DNA of 64,000 nt from Kutzneria buriramensis (lineage in GTDB: Bacteria > Actinomycetota > Actinomycetes > Mycobacteriales > Pseudonocardiaceae), in NCBI RefSeq assembly GCF_003387475.1, contig NZ_QUNO01000016.1:186001-250000 (forward strand). Reading direction: 5' to 3'. The notes below the pieces were generated by a model, which saw nothing but the letters and a program-made list of their open reading frames with translations, searched no databases and was not told the origin of the DNA. This document shows positions 41,155-49,734 of the stretch, one piece after another. Numbering within the stretch: position 1 is the stretch's first letter; each line of letters starts with the position of its first letter. The translations under genes were made by a program, and so were the position numbers.

Positions 41155-41993
41155 CCGACGAAGTCGTCCGCTACGAGCGCGAGGGCGCGGTGGCGACCGT
41201 GACGATGAACCGGCCGCGCTACCGCAACGCGCAGAACTCGGCCATGACCTACGCCCTGGACGCCGCGTTCGAGCGGGCCGTGAACGACGACGAGGTCAAG
41301 GTGATCGTGCTGGCCGGCGCGGGCGACCACTTCTCCGCCGGGCACGACATCGGCACGCCCGGCCGGGACGTGGACACCTCGTTCGACCGCAGGGCCGTGC
41401 TCTGGTGGGACCACGTCGACAAGGCCGGCGGCGACCAGCGGTTCGCCCGGGAGAGCGAGGTCTACCTCGGCATGTGCCGGCGGTGGCGGGAGATCCCGAA
41501 GCCGACGATCGCCATGGTGCAGGGCGCGTGCATCGCCGGCGGGCTGATGCTGGCCTGGGTGTGCGACCTGATCGTGGCGTCCGAGGACGCGTTCTTCGCG
41601 GATCCCGTGGTGCGGATGGGAATTCCCGGCGTCGAGTACTTCGCGCACCCGTGGATGCTCGGTCCGCGGGCGGCCAAGGAGGTGCTGTTCACCGGGGATC
41701 GGTTCAGCGCGCAGCGCGCGTACGAGTGGGGCATGGTGAACCGGGTCGTGCCACGCGAGGACCTGCTGGAGACGGTGGGTAAGCTGGCGGGGCGGATCGC
41801 CGAGATGCCGCGATTCGGGTTGGCGCTGGCCAAGAAGGCGGTGAACCAGTCCGAGGACCAGATGGGCATGCGGGCCGGGATGGACTCGGTGTTCGGGCTG
41901 CACCACCTGGCGCACGCGCACAACGCCGAGGTGTCGCAGGACTCCCTGGCGGGCATGGACGCCAAGGCGATGCGAGGCGCGAGTGGCTCCTGA
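41151..41993 (+). CDS. Enoyl-CoA hydratase/isomerase family protein
   Basis: 280 residues from GTG 41151. Crotonase-fold signatures: VTMNRPRYRNAQNSAM near 18, the oxyanion-hole region HFSAGHDIG near 60, and MVQGACIAGGLMLAWVCDLI near 120. It is longer than EchA20, with an inserted segment (SFDRRAVLWWDHVDKAGG). It sits between fadD3 and fadE31, a place with no gene in M. tuberculosis. It may hydrate the enoyl product of the FadE30 step or replace another Ech enzyme. Confidence 0.85.
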   Translation: MTDEVVRYEREGAVATVTMNRPRYRNAQNSAMTYALDAAFERAVNDDEVKVIVLAGAGDHFSAGHDIGTPGRDVDTSFDRRAVLWWDHVDKAGGDQRFARESEVYLGMCRRWREIPKPTIAMVQGACIAGGLMLAWVCDLIVASEDAFFADPVVRMGIPGVEYFAHPWMLGPRAAKEVLFTGDRFSAQRAYEWGMVNRVVPREDLLETVGKLAGRIAEMPRFGLALAKKAVNQSEDQMGMRAGMDSVFGLHHLAHAHNAEVSQDSLAGMDAKAMRGASGS

Positions 41994-42022
41994 CGAGACG
42001 ACGCGGCCTGTGCGAGGTCCTC

Positions 42023-43129
42023 GTGGATCTTGACGACACCGACCTCGAGTTCCGGCACGAGATCCGGACCTGGCTCAACGACAACGTGCCGACCGGCCTG
42101 TCCTCGATGGACACCGCCGACGGGTTCGAACAGCACCGCGAGTGGGAACGCACGCTGGCCAAGGCCCGGCTGTCGGCGGTGTCGTGGCCGGCGGAGCACG
42201 GCGGCCGGGGAGCCTCCCTCACCGAGTGGCTGGTGTTCGAGGAGGAGTACTGGGCCTCCGGAGCGCCCGGACGCGTGGCCCAGAACGGGATCTTCCTGCT
42301 GGCCCCGACCCTCTACGCGCATGGCACCGCCGAGCAGCAGGCCCGGCTGCTCCCCCGGATGGCCCGCGCCGACGACATCTGGGCGCAGGCCTGGTCCGAA
42401 CCGGAGGCCGGCAGCGACCTGGCGGCCATCCGCAGCCGGGGCGTCCGCACGGACGGTGGCTGGCTGCTCAGCGGCCAGAAGACGTGGAGTTCGCGGGCGG
42501 CGTTCGCGGACAAGGGGTTCGGGCTGTTCCGGACGGATCCGGCGGCCGAGCGGCACCGGGGACTGACCTACTTCCTGTTCGACCTGAGGGCGCCGGGAGT
42601 GACCGTGCGGCCGATCCCGCAGCTGGACGGCGAGGCGGGATTCGCCGAGGTCTTCCTGGACGAGGTGTTCGTGCCCGACCGTGACGTGCTCGGCGAGCCA
42701 GGTGCAGGCTGGCGCGTCGCGATGAGCACGGCCGGCAACGAACGCGGTCTGTCGCTGCGCAGTCCGGGGCGGTTCTGCGCGGCGGCAGACCGGCTGCTCA
42801 AGCTGTGGCGGGAGGTCGGCGACCCGGCCGACACCGCGCTGCGCAACAAGGTCCAGGACGCCTGGCTCGGCGCGCAGGCGTATCGGCTGCACGTGTTCGG
42901 CTCGCTGGACCGGCCGGTGGGCGCGGAGGCCAGCGTCACCAAGCTGTTCTGGTCGCAGCTGGACGTGGCGTTGCACGAGACGGCGCTGGAGCTGTTGGGG
43001 CCCGACGCGGAGCTGGCCGGGCCGTGGCTGGACGGCTACCTGTTCGCGCTGGCCGGCCCGATCTACGCCGGCACCAACGAGATCCAGCGCAATGTGGTCG
43101 CCGAACGACTGTTGGGGCTGCCGCGATGA
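42023..43129 (+). CDS. fadE31: Acyl-CoA dehydrogenase, FadE31-like
   Basis: 368 residues from GTG. AQAWSEPEAGSDLAAIRSRG (near 123), GQKTWSSRAAFADKG (near 152) and the ending GPIYAGTNEIQRNVVAERLL give a full-length ACAD. In M. tuberculosis FadE31 pairs with FadE32 or FadE33 in heteromeric ACADs acting on ring-degradation thioesters. It follows the hydratase by 29 bases and its stop overlaps the next start (ATGA). Confidence 0.85.
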   Translation: MDLDDTDLEFRHEIRTWLNDNVPTGLSSMDTADGFEQHREWERTLAKARLSAVSWPAEHGGRGASLTEWLVFEEEYWASGAPGRVAQNGIFLLAPTLYAHGTAEQQARLLPRMARADDIWAQAWSEPEAGSDLAAIRSRGVRTDGGWLLSGQKTWSSRAAFADKGFGLFRTDPAAERHRGLTYFLFDLRAPGVTVRPIPQLDGEAGFAEVFLDEVFVPDRDVLGEPGAGWRVAMSTAGNERGLSLRSPGRFCAAADRLLKLWREVGDPADTALRNKVQDAWLGAQAYRLHVFGSLDRPVGAEASVTKLFWSQLDVALHETALELLGPDAELAGPWLDGYLFALAGPIYAGTNEIQRNVVAERLLGLPR

Positions 43130-43929
43130 AATTCACCCTGTCCGAGGAGCAGCGCGACTTCGCGCAGGCGTTGCGCGACGCGCTCAAGCGCTCGGCGTCG
43201 TGGGAGACCCTGCTGGCGTTGGGTGTGCACGAGGTGGAGTCCGCGCCGGACCTCGTCGTCGCCTTCCTTGAACTGGGCCGAGCCGCCGTGCCGGGACCGA
43301 TCGTCGAGTCGTTCGCGGTACTCCGGGAACCGCGCTCCACGCTGGCCTGGCCGCCGCACGTGCCGTACGTCGTGGACAACGCCGATCAGGTCTACGCGAT
43401 CGTCGACGACACCAAACACCGGGCGTCGATCGTCGAGGAAAGAACGTCGGTCGACCCGTCCCGACGGCTTTTCACCTACGACATCGGCGAAACCGTGGGA
43501 CCGATCGACGCCGAGGCGTTCGAACGGGGTGTGCTCGCCTGCTCCGCGCAACTCGTCGGGCTGGGACGGGCCCTGATCGACCGCTCCCGGGACTACGCCC
43601 TGCAACGGAGCCAGTTCGGCAAGCCGATCGGGAGCTTCCAGGCGGTAAAGCACCAGCTCGCCGACGCGCACGTGGCGCTCGAACTGGCCGAGCCGCTGGT
43701 GTTCGGGGCGGCGGTGACGATGAGCCGCCAGGACGTCTCCGCGGCGAGGATCGCCGCCGGCAAGGCCGCGTACCAGGCGATGCGGACCGCGTTGCAGGTG
43801 CACGGCGCGATCGGCTACACCGCCGAGTTCGAGCTGAGCCGGTGGCTGCTGAAGGTCCGCGCCCTGGTCACGGCCTGGGGCACCGAGTCCTGGCACCGCG
43901 AACGCCTGATGGCGACGCTATGCGGCTGA
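43126..43929 (+). CDS. fadE32: Short acyl-CoA dehydrogenase subunit, FadE32-like
   Basis: 267 residues, about 100 fewer than a standard ACAD, with the N-terminal and middle domains reduced. The C-terminal helical domain is intact (RSRDYALQRSQFGKPIGSFQ, TALQVHGAIGYTAEFELSRW). Such shortened subunits act as partners in alpha2beta2 ACADs, as shown for steroid-degrading FadE32 in mycobacteria. It overlaps fadE31 by 4 and fadE33 by 10 bases, supporting stoichiometric expression. Confidence 0.84.
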   Translation: MKFTLSEEQRDFAQALRDALKRSASWETLLALGVHEVESAPDLVVAFLELGRAAVPGPIVESFAVLREPRSTLAWPPHVPYVVDNADQVYAIVDDTKHRASIVEERTSVDPSRRLFTYDIGETVGPIDAEAFERGVLACSAQLVGLGRALIDRSRDYALQRSQFGKPIGSFQAVKHQLADAHVALELAEPLVFGAAVTMSRQDVSAARIAAGKAAYQAMRTALQVHGAIGYTAEFELSRWLLKVRALVTAWGTESWHRERLMATLCG

Positions 43930-44810
43930 CCGACGAGCAGCTCGCCCTCCAGGAGACGGTCGCCAAGCTGCTGGCCAAGGCCCCGGACGACCTGTGGCCC
44001 CGGCTGTGCGAGATCGGCGCCGCCGGTCTGGCGATTCCCGAGGAGTACGGCGGCAGCGACGCCACCCTCACCGAGCTGCAAATAGTCCTCGAACAGACCG
44101 GCCGAACCCTCGCCCCGGTCCCTCTGCTCGCCACGGCCATCGCCGCCGAGGCCGTGCTGGCCACCAACGACGAAGCAGCCTGCGCACGGCTGCTGCCGGC
44201 AATCGCGGCTGGTCAGGTCACCACCTGGGTGGCCGGCACCTATGTCCTCGACGCCGACCGTGCGGAGGTTCTGCTGGTCGCTGCAGGTGGGTGCCTGTAC
44301 GAGATGCGGCCGGACCAGGTCGTGGTAGAAGGTCTCCGGACAATGGACGAGTCCCGGCACCTGGCGACCGTGACAACAGAGCAGCTCACCGGGTTGATCG
44401 GCCCGTATGACGAGACACGGGTACGACGGTTCGCCCTGTCCGCGCTGGCCGCCGAGCAGGTCGGCACGGCCGCCCGATGCCTGGACATGACCGTCGACTA
44501 CGCGCGGCAGCGGGTGCAGTTCGGCCGGCCCATCGGCAGTTTCCAGGCGGTCAAGCACCGCCTCGCCGACATGCACGTGCTGGTCGAGACCGCCCGCTCG
44601 GCGGCGTACGACCTCGGCCACCCCACCGAGGCGAAGATCTACTGCTCGGAGGCGCTCGGCCGGGTCGCGGCCGAGATGGTGCAGCTACACGGGGGCATCG
44701 CCATCACGTGGGAACACGACGCCCAGCGCCTCTTCAAGAGGGCGCACGGCGCCGCGTTCCTGTTCGGCCATCCCGCCGAGCACCTCCGCGCGTATCAGGT
44801 GCGGGGATAG
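43920..44810 (+). CDS. fadE33: Short acyl-CoA dehydrogenase subunit, FadE33-like
   Basis: 296 residues from ATG 43920, starting inside the fadE32 coding end. LRLCEIGAAGLAIPEEYGGS-like N-terminus (residues 28-46) and a C-terminal domain with YARQRVQFGRPIGSFQAVKH and VQLHGGIAITWEHDAQRLFK. Like FadE32 it is shorter than typical ACADs and probably a heteromer subunit. It closes the KstR2-type operon and overlaps the convergent Acg-like gene by 16 bases. Confidence 0.84.
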   Translation: MRLTDEQLALQETVAKLLAKAPDDLWPRLCEIGAAGLAIPEEYGGSDATLTELQIVLEQTGRTLAPVPLLATAIAAEAVLATNDEAACARLLPAIAAGQVTTWVAGTYVLDADRAEVLLVAAGGCLYEMRPDQVVVEGLRTMDESRHLATVTTEQLTGLIGPYDETRVRRFALSALAAEQVGTAARCLDMTVDYARQRVQFGRPIGSFQAVKHRLADMHVLVETARSAAYDLGHPTEAKIYCSEALGRVAAEMVQLHGGIAITWEHDAQRLFKRAHGAAFLFGHPAEHLRAYQVRG

Positions 44811-45481
44811 CCGAGCCTCAACACCACCTGCGGGGCCAGACGCGGCCCGACCACCTGCGCCGCTACCTGCGACCGCACGGGCAACTGGCAGCCGTGCAGG
44901 CCCCAGACCGTGCCCATGAGCAGCACCGCGCTCAGCGCCGCCCCGGCGGTGATCTCGCTGCCGGCGCTGGTGGCGATCACCGCCAGCACTCCGGCGTTCC
45001 GCAGCGCCCGCGAGCGGCGGAGCATCCGGAGCCGGGTCTCGTGGTCGACGACGAGGTGCAGCTCGGCGCCCTCGCCCCGGGCCTGTGCGGCGAGCCGGTG
45101 CAACACCGTCCATGGCACCGCCGCGTCGCTGTAGTCGGCGTCCTCGCTGATCCGCACGGTGATCGCGGCGGCCATCGCCACCTGCTCGGTCCGCGGCTCC
45201 CCGCGCACGGCCCGCACGGTGGCGACCAGGGTCGGGTCCGAGCCGCCGCGCTCGACCAGCGCGTCCCAGCCGGCGGCGGCGAGCGCGATCCGCAGGTGGT
45301 GCAGCACCGCGCCGACGCCGATCAGCACGTTCGGCGGGCTGTCCGGGGTGTCCAGGTGCAGGCGGGCGGCGCCGTCGGTCATCCGCCACCGGTAGCCGCC
45401 GGCGTTGGGGGCGAGATCGGCGAGGTGCAGCACCGACCGCAGAACGGTGTCCCCGCGGGGCGCCACATTCGTCATCGTCAC
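44795..45481 (-). CDS. Acg-like nitroreductase-fold protein, shortened
   Basis: 228 residues from GTG 45481 (AGGAG six bases upstream; ATG 45475 also possible). The pattern VLHLADLAPNAGGYRWRM, ARLHLDTPDSPP and LIGVGAVLHHLRIALAAAGW follows the N-terminal half of the mycobacterial Acg family, but the usual APSxHNxQPW is degenerate and the protein is about 100 residues shorter. FMN binding is doubtful. Acg proteins are DosR-linked in mycobacteria; no such site was seen here. Confidence 0.65.
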   Translation of the reverse strand: MTMTNVAPRGDTVLRSVLHLADLAPNAGGYRWRMTDGAARLHLDTPDSPPNVLIGVGAVLHHLRIALAAAGWDALVERGGSDPTLVATVRAVRGEPRTEQVAMAAAITVRISEDADYSDAAVPWTVLHRLAAQARGEGAELHLVVDHETRLRMLRRSRALRNAGVLAVIATSAGSEITAGAALSAVLLMGTVWGLHGCQLPVRSQVAAQVVGPRLAPQVVLRLGYPRT

Positions 45482-45616
45482 GTGGTTCTCCTGACGTCTC
45501 GAGGGCTGCCCCCAACTGGCGTCAACCACAGCATCACGCGCGAGTTGCGGCAGGGTTGCGTCAGGGCTGCGCGCCGACCATCTAGGGTGTCCCGGGATCA
45601 TCCAAGGAGGACAGAC

Positions 45617-46381
45617 GTGCACGCAGCCGACCTGGCTACGGCCCGCCACCTGCTCAGACCCAGACGGTTGGTGGTGCCGCACCTGGCCGAGGCCGAGGCG
45701 CTCATCGACCACCTCATGCTGCCCGGCGCGGGCGAGAACGTGTACAAGGAGCCCGCCGAGCCGAACATCGTGACCTGGGGTGTGCCGGGCGAGCCCGGCA
45801 CCTGGTCCAACCAGAGCCAGTGCGCGTCGTTCGTGACCGCCGTCCTGCGCCGGGCCTATCCGTCCTGGGCCCGGTCGAAGCACTTCAGCCAGTATTTCGG
45901 CAGCCCCAGCCCGTTCGCCCGGGACTACCAGCGCGTTTTCGCCGACGGCGGCACGCCCCGGATGAAGCCCGTTCGCCGGGTCGCCGATCTGCGCCCCGGC
46001 GATCTGATCGCCATCGACTACGCGAACGCGCAGGACACCAACACCGGGCACGTGGTGATGGTGCGTCGGCTGCGCGGCGTGTACACCGCGCCGTCCAACG
46101 GCCTGAACTTCGACGGCGAGATCCAGTACGCCGTGCAGGTGGCCGACTGCACCGCCGAGCCGCACGGCCTGGCCGGCGTCGGCAGCTACGAGGACTACCC
46201 CGACACCCGGATCGTCGGCGAGCGCCAGCTCCAGGGCGTGGGATACGGCCACATGATGTTCTACGCGGCCGAGCTGACGGGCGAGTTCACCCGTTACCGG
46301 TGGAGCGTCAACACCAGTTCCACGGGCGTCTTCCCGGTCGAGGAGCGGCCGGTCTCGGCGGTGCGGGTCAGCGCCGGCTGA
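45617..46381 (+). CDS. NlpC/P60-like cysteine peptidase-fold protein
   Basis: 254 residues from GTG 45617 with AAGGAGG six bases upstream. SNQSQCASFVTAVLRRAYP near 66 supplies a Cys and DLRPGDLIAIDY then NTGHVVMVRRL near 140 a His, the order of NlpC/P60 and CHAP amidases. A C-terminal part with QGVGYGHMMFYAA follows. There is no signal peptide, so it may be cytoplasmic or act on a non-wall substrate. It overlaps the end of the MarR gene by 14 bases. Confidence 0.65.
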   Translation: MHAADLATARHLLRPRRLVVPHLAEAEALIDHLMLPGAGENVYKEPAEPNIVTWGVPGEPGTWSNQSQCASFVTAVLRRAYPSWARSKHFSQYFGSPSPFARDYQRVFADGGTPRMKPVRRVADLRPGDLIAIDYANAQDTNTGHVVMVRRLRGVYTAPSNGLNFDGEIQYAVQVADCTAEPHGLAGVGSYEDYPDTRIVGERQLQGVGYGHMMFYAAELTGEFTRYRWSVNTSSTGVFPVEERPVSAVRVSAG

Positions 46382-46811
46382 GCGTGTCCACGAGCCGTTC
46401 CAGCGACTCCGCGAACTGCTGCGCCTGCGCGTCCGGCCAGTCGGCCGTGGCCGCGTCCAGGTGCTTGACCAGCCGGTCCCGCATGGTCTCGACCACCTGC
46501 TCGCCGGCCGGGGTCAGCCGCAGCAGCGTCGCCCGCGCGTCGGCCGGGTCGGGCACCCGGTCCACCAGCCCGGCCTGCTGGAGCCGGCTGGCGTAGCGGG
46601 TGGTCGCGGTGCGGTCGATGCCGATCTCCACGGCGAGGTTGGTCGCGCTGATCGGCTGCCACCGCGCGACCCCGCTGAGCACCGGATACGTGGTGACGTC
46701 CACCCCGTCCAGGCCGGCGACCATGCTGTCGTAGAGGTGGGCACGGGTGCTGCGCCGCAGCAGCTGGCCGATCGAGGCCTCGATACGCGCCGAGGTGGTC
46801 CGGGACGACAT
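46368..46811 (-). CDS. MarR-family transcriptional regulator
   Basis: 147 residues from ATG 46811 (GTG 46850 possible). wHTH: ISATNLAVEIGIDRTATTRY with wing DPADARATLLRLTPAGE. It is convergent with the NlpC-like gene and divergent from the chitinase gene. No clear MarR dyad was found in its upstream DNA. Ligand unknown. Confidence 0.85.
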   Translation of the reverse strand: MSSRTTSARIEASIGQLLRRSTRAHLYDSMVAGLDGVDVTTYPVLSGVARWQPISATNLAVEIGIDRTATTRYASRLQQAGLVDRVPDPADARATLLRLTPAGEQVVETMRDRLVKHLDAATADWPDAQAQQFAESLERLVDTLSRR

Positions 46812-46956
46812 TCGCGGGAGCGTAGCCGCCGGGACGTGCGCCCGGAACACACGACCGGGCGACCATGGTCGAACGGGAGCCCCGGACCGCCCGAAACACC
46901 GAACCCTGCCGTCGCGGGAAACCAGAGGTCCACGGGGCGATCCGCCGTTCGGGCCC

Positions 46957-46984
46957 TTGACACGACGGGTGGTCTAGTCCAATT
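46957..46984 (+). promoter_or_regulatory. Chitinase promoter with DasR-responsive element
   Basis: A TTGACA box at 46957-46962 is followed 6 bases later by GTGGTCTAGTCCAATT (46969-46984), which matches the streptomycete dre consensus ACTGGTCTAGACCACT at its core TGGTCTAG-CCA. The element fills the spacer between the -35 and presumed -10 boxes. DasR would repress and N-acetylglucosamine-derived sugar phosphates would relieve it. Confidence 0.75.
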
Positions 46985-47033
46985 GTGATCAGGCCGTCGC
47001 CATGTCCCCACCCGCCCACTCATGGGAGCCAGG

Positions 47034-48800
47034 ATGCGTTTGAGAACGGCATTACTGAGCGCGGCCGTGGTGGCCGCCTCGGTATCCGGCCTGGTCGCGA
47101 GCGCCGACGCAGCGACCACGCCGAAGGCCACACCCCTGCCGACGCATGTGTTCGCCCCGTACTTCGAGACCTACCAGTCGGGCCAGAGCCCGTCGGGCAT
47201 CGCCAAGCAGGCCGGCGTCAAGTACCTGACGCTGGCCTTCCTCCAGACCGCCAGCCAGGGATCCTGCACACTGCTCTGGGACGGCACCACCGCGATCGGC
47301 GGCGGCAGCTACGGCACCGAGATCGCCGCGCTCCAGGCGGCCGGCGGCGACGCCATCCCCTCGCTCGGCGGCTACACCGCCGACACCACCAACACCGAGC
47401 TGGCCGACAGCTGCACGGACGTCTCGAAGATCGCCGCCGGCTTCGAGAGCCTGATCACCACGTACAACATCAGCCGGATCGACCTGGACGTCGAGGCCGA
47501 CTCGCTGAACAACCAGGCCGGCATCGACCGCCGCAACAAGGCGATCAAGATGACCGAGGACTGGGCGGCCGCCAACGGCCGCACCATCCAGTTCTCCTAC
47601 ACCCTGCCCACGCTGCCGACCGGCCTGGACACCGGCCTGGGCGTGCTCCAGAACGCCGTGCAGAACCAGGCGCGGGTCGACGTCGTCAACCTGATGACCT
47701 TCGACTACTACGACAACCAGCAGCACAACATGGCCACCGACACCGAGACCGCGGTCGCCGGCCTGGTCAACCAGATCGCCCCGCTCTACCCGGGCAAGTC
47801 GCAGGCGCAGCTGTACGCCATGGTCGGCGTCACCGAGATGCCCGGCCGCGACGACTACGGCTCGTCCGGCGAGACCGGCCCGCCGGAGATCTTCACCGTG
47901 GCCAACGCCAGCACCGTGCTGAGCTGGGCGCAGTCCAAGGGCATCAACACCCTGTCGTTCTGGGCGCTCCAGCGGGACAACGGCGGCTGCAACGGCACGC
48001 CCGGCAACGACCTGTGCTCCGGCATCAGCCAGAACACCTGGGACTTCAGCCACACCTTCGAGCCGTTCACCAGCGGCAGCACCCCGCCGCCGCCCACGAA
48101 CGACTTCTCCGTGGCGGTCACGCCCGGCTCCGCCGCGGTCAACCCCGGCGCCGGCGCCACCGCGTCCGTGAAGACCGCGGTCACCTCCGGCTCCGCCGTC
48201 AACGTCGCCCTGTCGGTCAGTGGCGCGCCCGCCGGCGTCACCGCGTCGGTCAGCCCCACCTCGGTGTCGGCCGGCGGAACGGCGACGCTGTCGGTGAGCA
48301 CGACCTCCTCGGCGACGCCCGGCAGCTACCCGCTGACGATCACCGGCACCTCGGGCTCCACCAGCCACTCGGCCACCTTCACACTCACGGTCAACGGCAC
48401 CACGCCGCCTCCGCCGCCGGGCGCGATCGTCAACCCGGGCCTGGAGACCGGGTCGCTCAGCCCGTGGACCTGCCAGGCCGGCGGGGCCGTCGTCGGCACC
48501 CCCGTGCACGGCGGCAGCCACGCCCTGTCCGTCGCCGCCACCGACAGCCAGACCGGTGAGTGCGACCAGACGATCACCGTGTCCCCCAACGCCAGCCACA
48601 AGCTGACCGTGTGGGTGCGCGGCAACTTCGCCTACGCCGGCGTCAAGGGCGGGGCGAGCGGCGAGACCTGGACCTCGTCCGCCGGCTACACCCAGCTCAC
48701 CATTCCGTTCACCACCGGCGCCTCCGGCACCGTCACCGTGTACGTGCACGGCTGGTACGCCCAGGGCACCGTCTACGCCGACGACTTCGCCGTCAGCTAG
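47034..48800 (+). CDS. Secreted GH18 chitinase with Ig-like/CBM C-terminal domains
   Basis: 588 residues. ATG 47034 has GGGAG upstream. A signal peptide ends near ASADA/ATT. The GH18 domain (about 40-345) has the acid motif ISRIDLDVEADS with the catalytic Glu, and LMTFDYYDNQ and LSFWALQRDN. A PPPPT linker leads to a beta-sandwich (NDFSVAVTPGSAAVNPG) and, after a second PPPPP linker, a carbohydrate-binding-like domain (NPGLETGSLSPWTC to the end). It hydrolyses chitin outside the cell and is placed under a DasR-type element. Confidence 0.92.
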   Translation: MRLRTALLSAAVVAASVSGLVASADAATTPKATPLPTHVFAPYFETYQSGQSPSGIAKQAGVKYLTLAFLQTASQGSCTLLWDGTTAIGGGSYGTEIAALQAAGGDAIPSLGGYTADTTNTELADSCTDVSKIAAGFESLITTYNISRIDLDVEADSLNNQAGIDRRNKAIKMTEDWAAANGRTIQFSYTLPTLPTGLDTGLGVLQNAVQNQARVDVVNLMTFDYYDNQQHNMATDTETAVAGLVNQIAPLYPGKSQAQLYAMVGVTEMPGRDDYGSSGETGPPEIFTVANASTVLSWAQSKGINTLSFWALQRDNGGCNGTPGNDLCSGISQNTWDFSHTFEPFTSGSTPPPPTNDFSVAVTPGSAAVNPGAGATASVKTAVTSGSAVNVALSVSGAPAGVTASVSPTSVSAGGTATLSVSTTSSATPGSYPLTITGTSGSTSHSATFTLTVNGTTPPPPPGAIVNPGLETGSLSPWTCQAGGAVVGTPVHGGSHALSVAATDSQTGECDQTITVSPNASHKLTVWVRGNFAYAGVKGGASGETWTSSAGYTQLTIPFTTGASGTVTVYVHGWYAQGTVYADDFAVS

Positions 48801-48819
48801 CCCCCCCGATGGGATGATG

Positions 48820-48861
48820 TTCCGGACGACCCGCGCCCGACCGGGCGGGGGTCGTCCGGAA
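48820..48861 (+). terminator. Long terminator hairpin after the chitinase gene
   Basis: The outer 13-bp stem TTCCGGACGACCC / GGGTCGTCCGGAA encloses an inner 5-bp stem (CGCCC/GGGCG) around a GACC loop. It lies 19 bases after the stop. Confidence 0.8.
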
Positions 48862-48917
48862 CCGACCTGCCATGATCCACGTCTGAGTGCGGTAGCCACC
48901 GTCGAGGGGAAGCGATC

Positions 48918-49643
48918 ATGCAGGATCGTGTGCACGGCACCGTCATGCCCGTGCTGGACATCACGCTCAACCCGGGCGAGACCGTCTGCGCGGAGTCCGG
49001 TGAGCTGTCGTGGATGTCCGCCAGCATCCAGATGACCACGTCCACGCAGGGCGCCGGCAGCAGCGGCGTGTTCGGGGCGTTGAAGCGCAGCCTGTCCGGC
49101 GGCACGTTCTTCATGACCAACTACACCGCCGTCAACCAGCCCGGCTCGGTGTCGTTCGCGGCGCACCTGCCCGGCCAGATCTTCCCCGTCGACGTCGCCC
49201 CGCAGCCGGGCTACGGCTTCCTCGCGCACCGCCGCTCCTACGTCGCCGGCACCACCGGCGTCACCCTCACCACCGGCTTCCAGCAGCGGCTCGGCGCCGG
49301 CGTCTTCGGCGGCGAGGGCTTCCTGCTCCAGCGCATCGGCGGGCAGGGCCGAGCCTGGGTGCAGCTGTCCGGCGAGATCGTGCCCTACGACCTCCAGCCC
49401 GGCCAGGTGATCCGCGCCCACCCCGGGCACATCGGCATGTTCCAGGACACCGTCCAGTTCGGCATCACCACCGTGCCCGGCATCCGCAACAAGCTGTTCG
49501 GCGGCGACGGCATCTTCCTCGCCGAGCTCACCGGCCCCGGCCGCGTGTGGCTCCAGTCGCTGCCGATCGACCGCCTCGCCCACTCGCTGACCCCGTACCT
49601 GCCGCAGAACGAGGGCGGCCGCTCCGGCCTGTTCAGCAACTAG
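48918..49643 (+). CDS. AIM24-family (TIGR00266-type) protein
   Basis: 241 residues of mainly beta structure. ESGELSWMSASIQMTTSTQG, VAPQPGYGFLAHRRSYVAGT, GEGFLLQRIGGQGRAWVQLS and TGPGRVWLQSLPIDRLA are the conserved segments of the family related to yeast Aim24, a mitochondrial biogenesis protein. The bacterial role is unknown. It stands between the chitinase terminator and the cyclase-EAD operon. Confidence 0.88.
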   Translation: MQDRVHGTVMPVLDITLNPGETVCAESGELSWMSASIQMTTSTQGAGSSGVFGALKRSLSGGTFFMTNYTAVNQPGSVSFAAHLPGQIFPVDVAPQPGYGFLAHRRSYVAGTTGVTLTTGFQQRLGAGVFGGEGFLLQRIGGQGRAWVQLSGEIVPYDLQPGQVIRAHPGHIGMFQDTVQFGITTVPGIRNKLFGGDGIFLAELTGPGRVWLQSLPIDRLAHSLTPYLPQNEGGRSGLFSN

Positions 49644-49734
49644 TGCCTTCGAGTGGTCCGGCGGCGGAGGCCCCGGTGCCGCGGGTGATCCCCTGGTACC
49701 AAGGTCGGATCGACCGCCGACGAGGTGAGGCCCG

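Noticed and set aside
46461-46988. Plus-strand frame opposite the MarR gene
   Set aside because: It is antisense to a clear MarR wHTH and runs into the chitinase promoter without an RBS.
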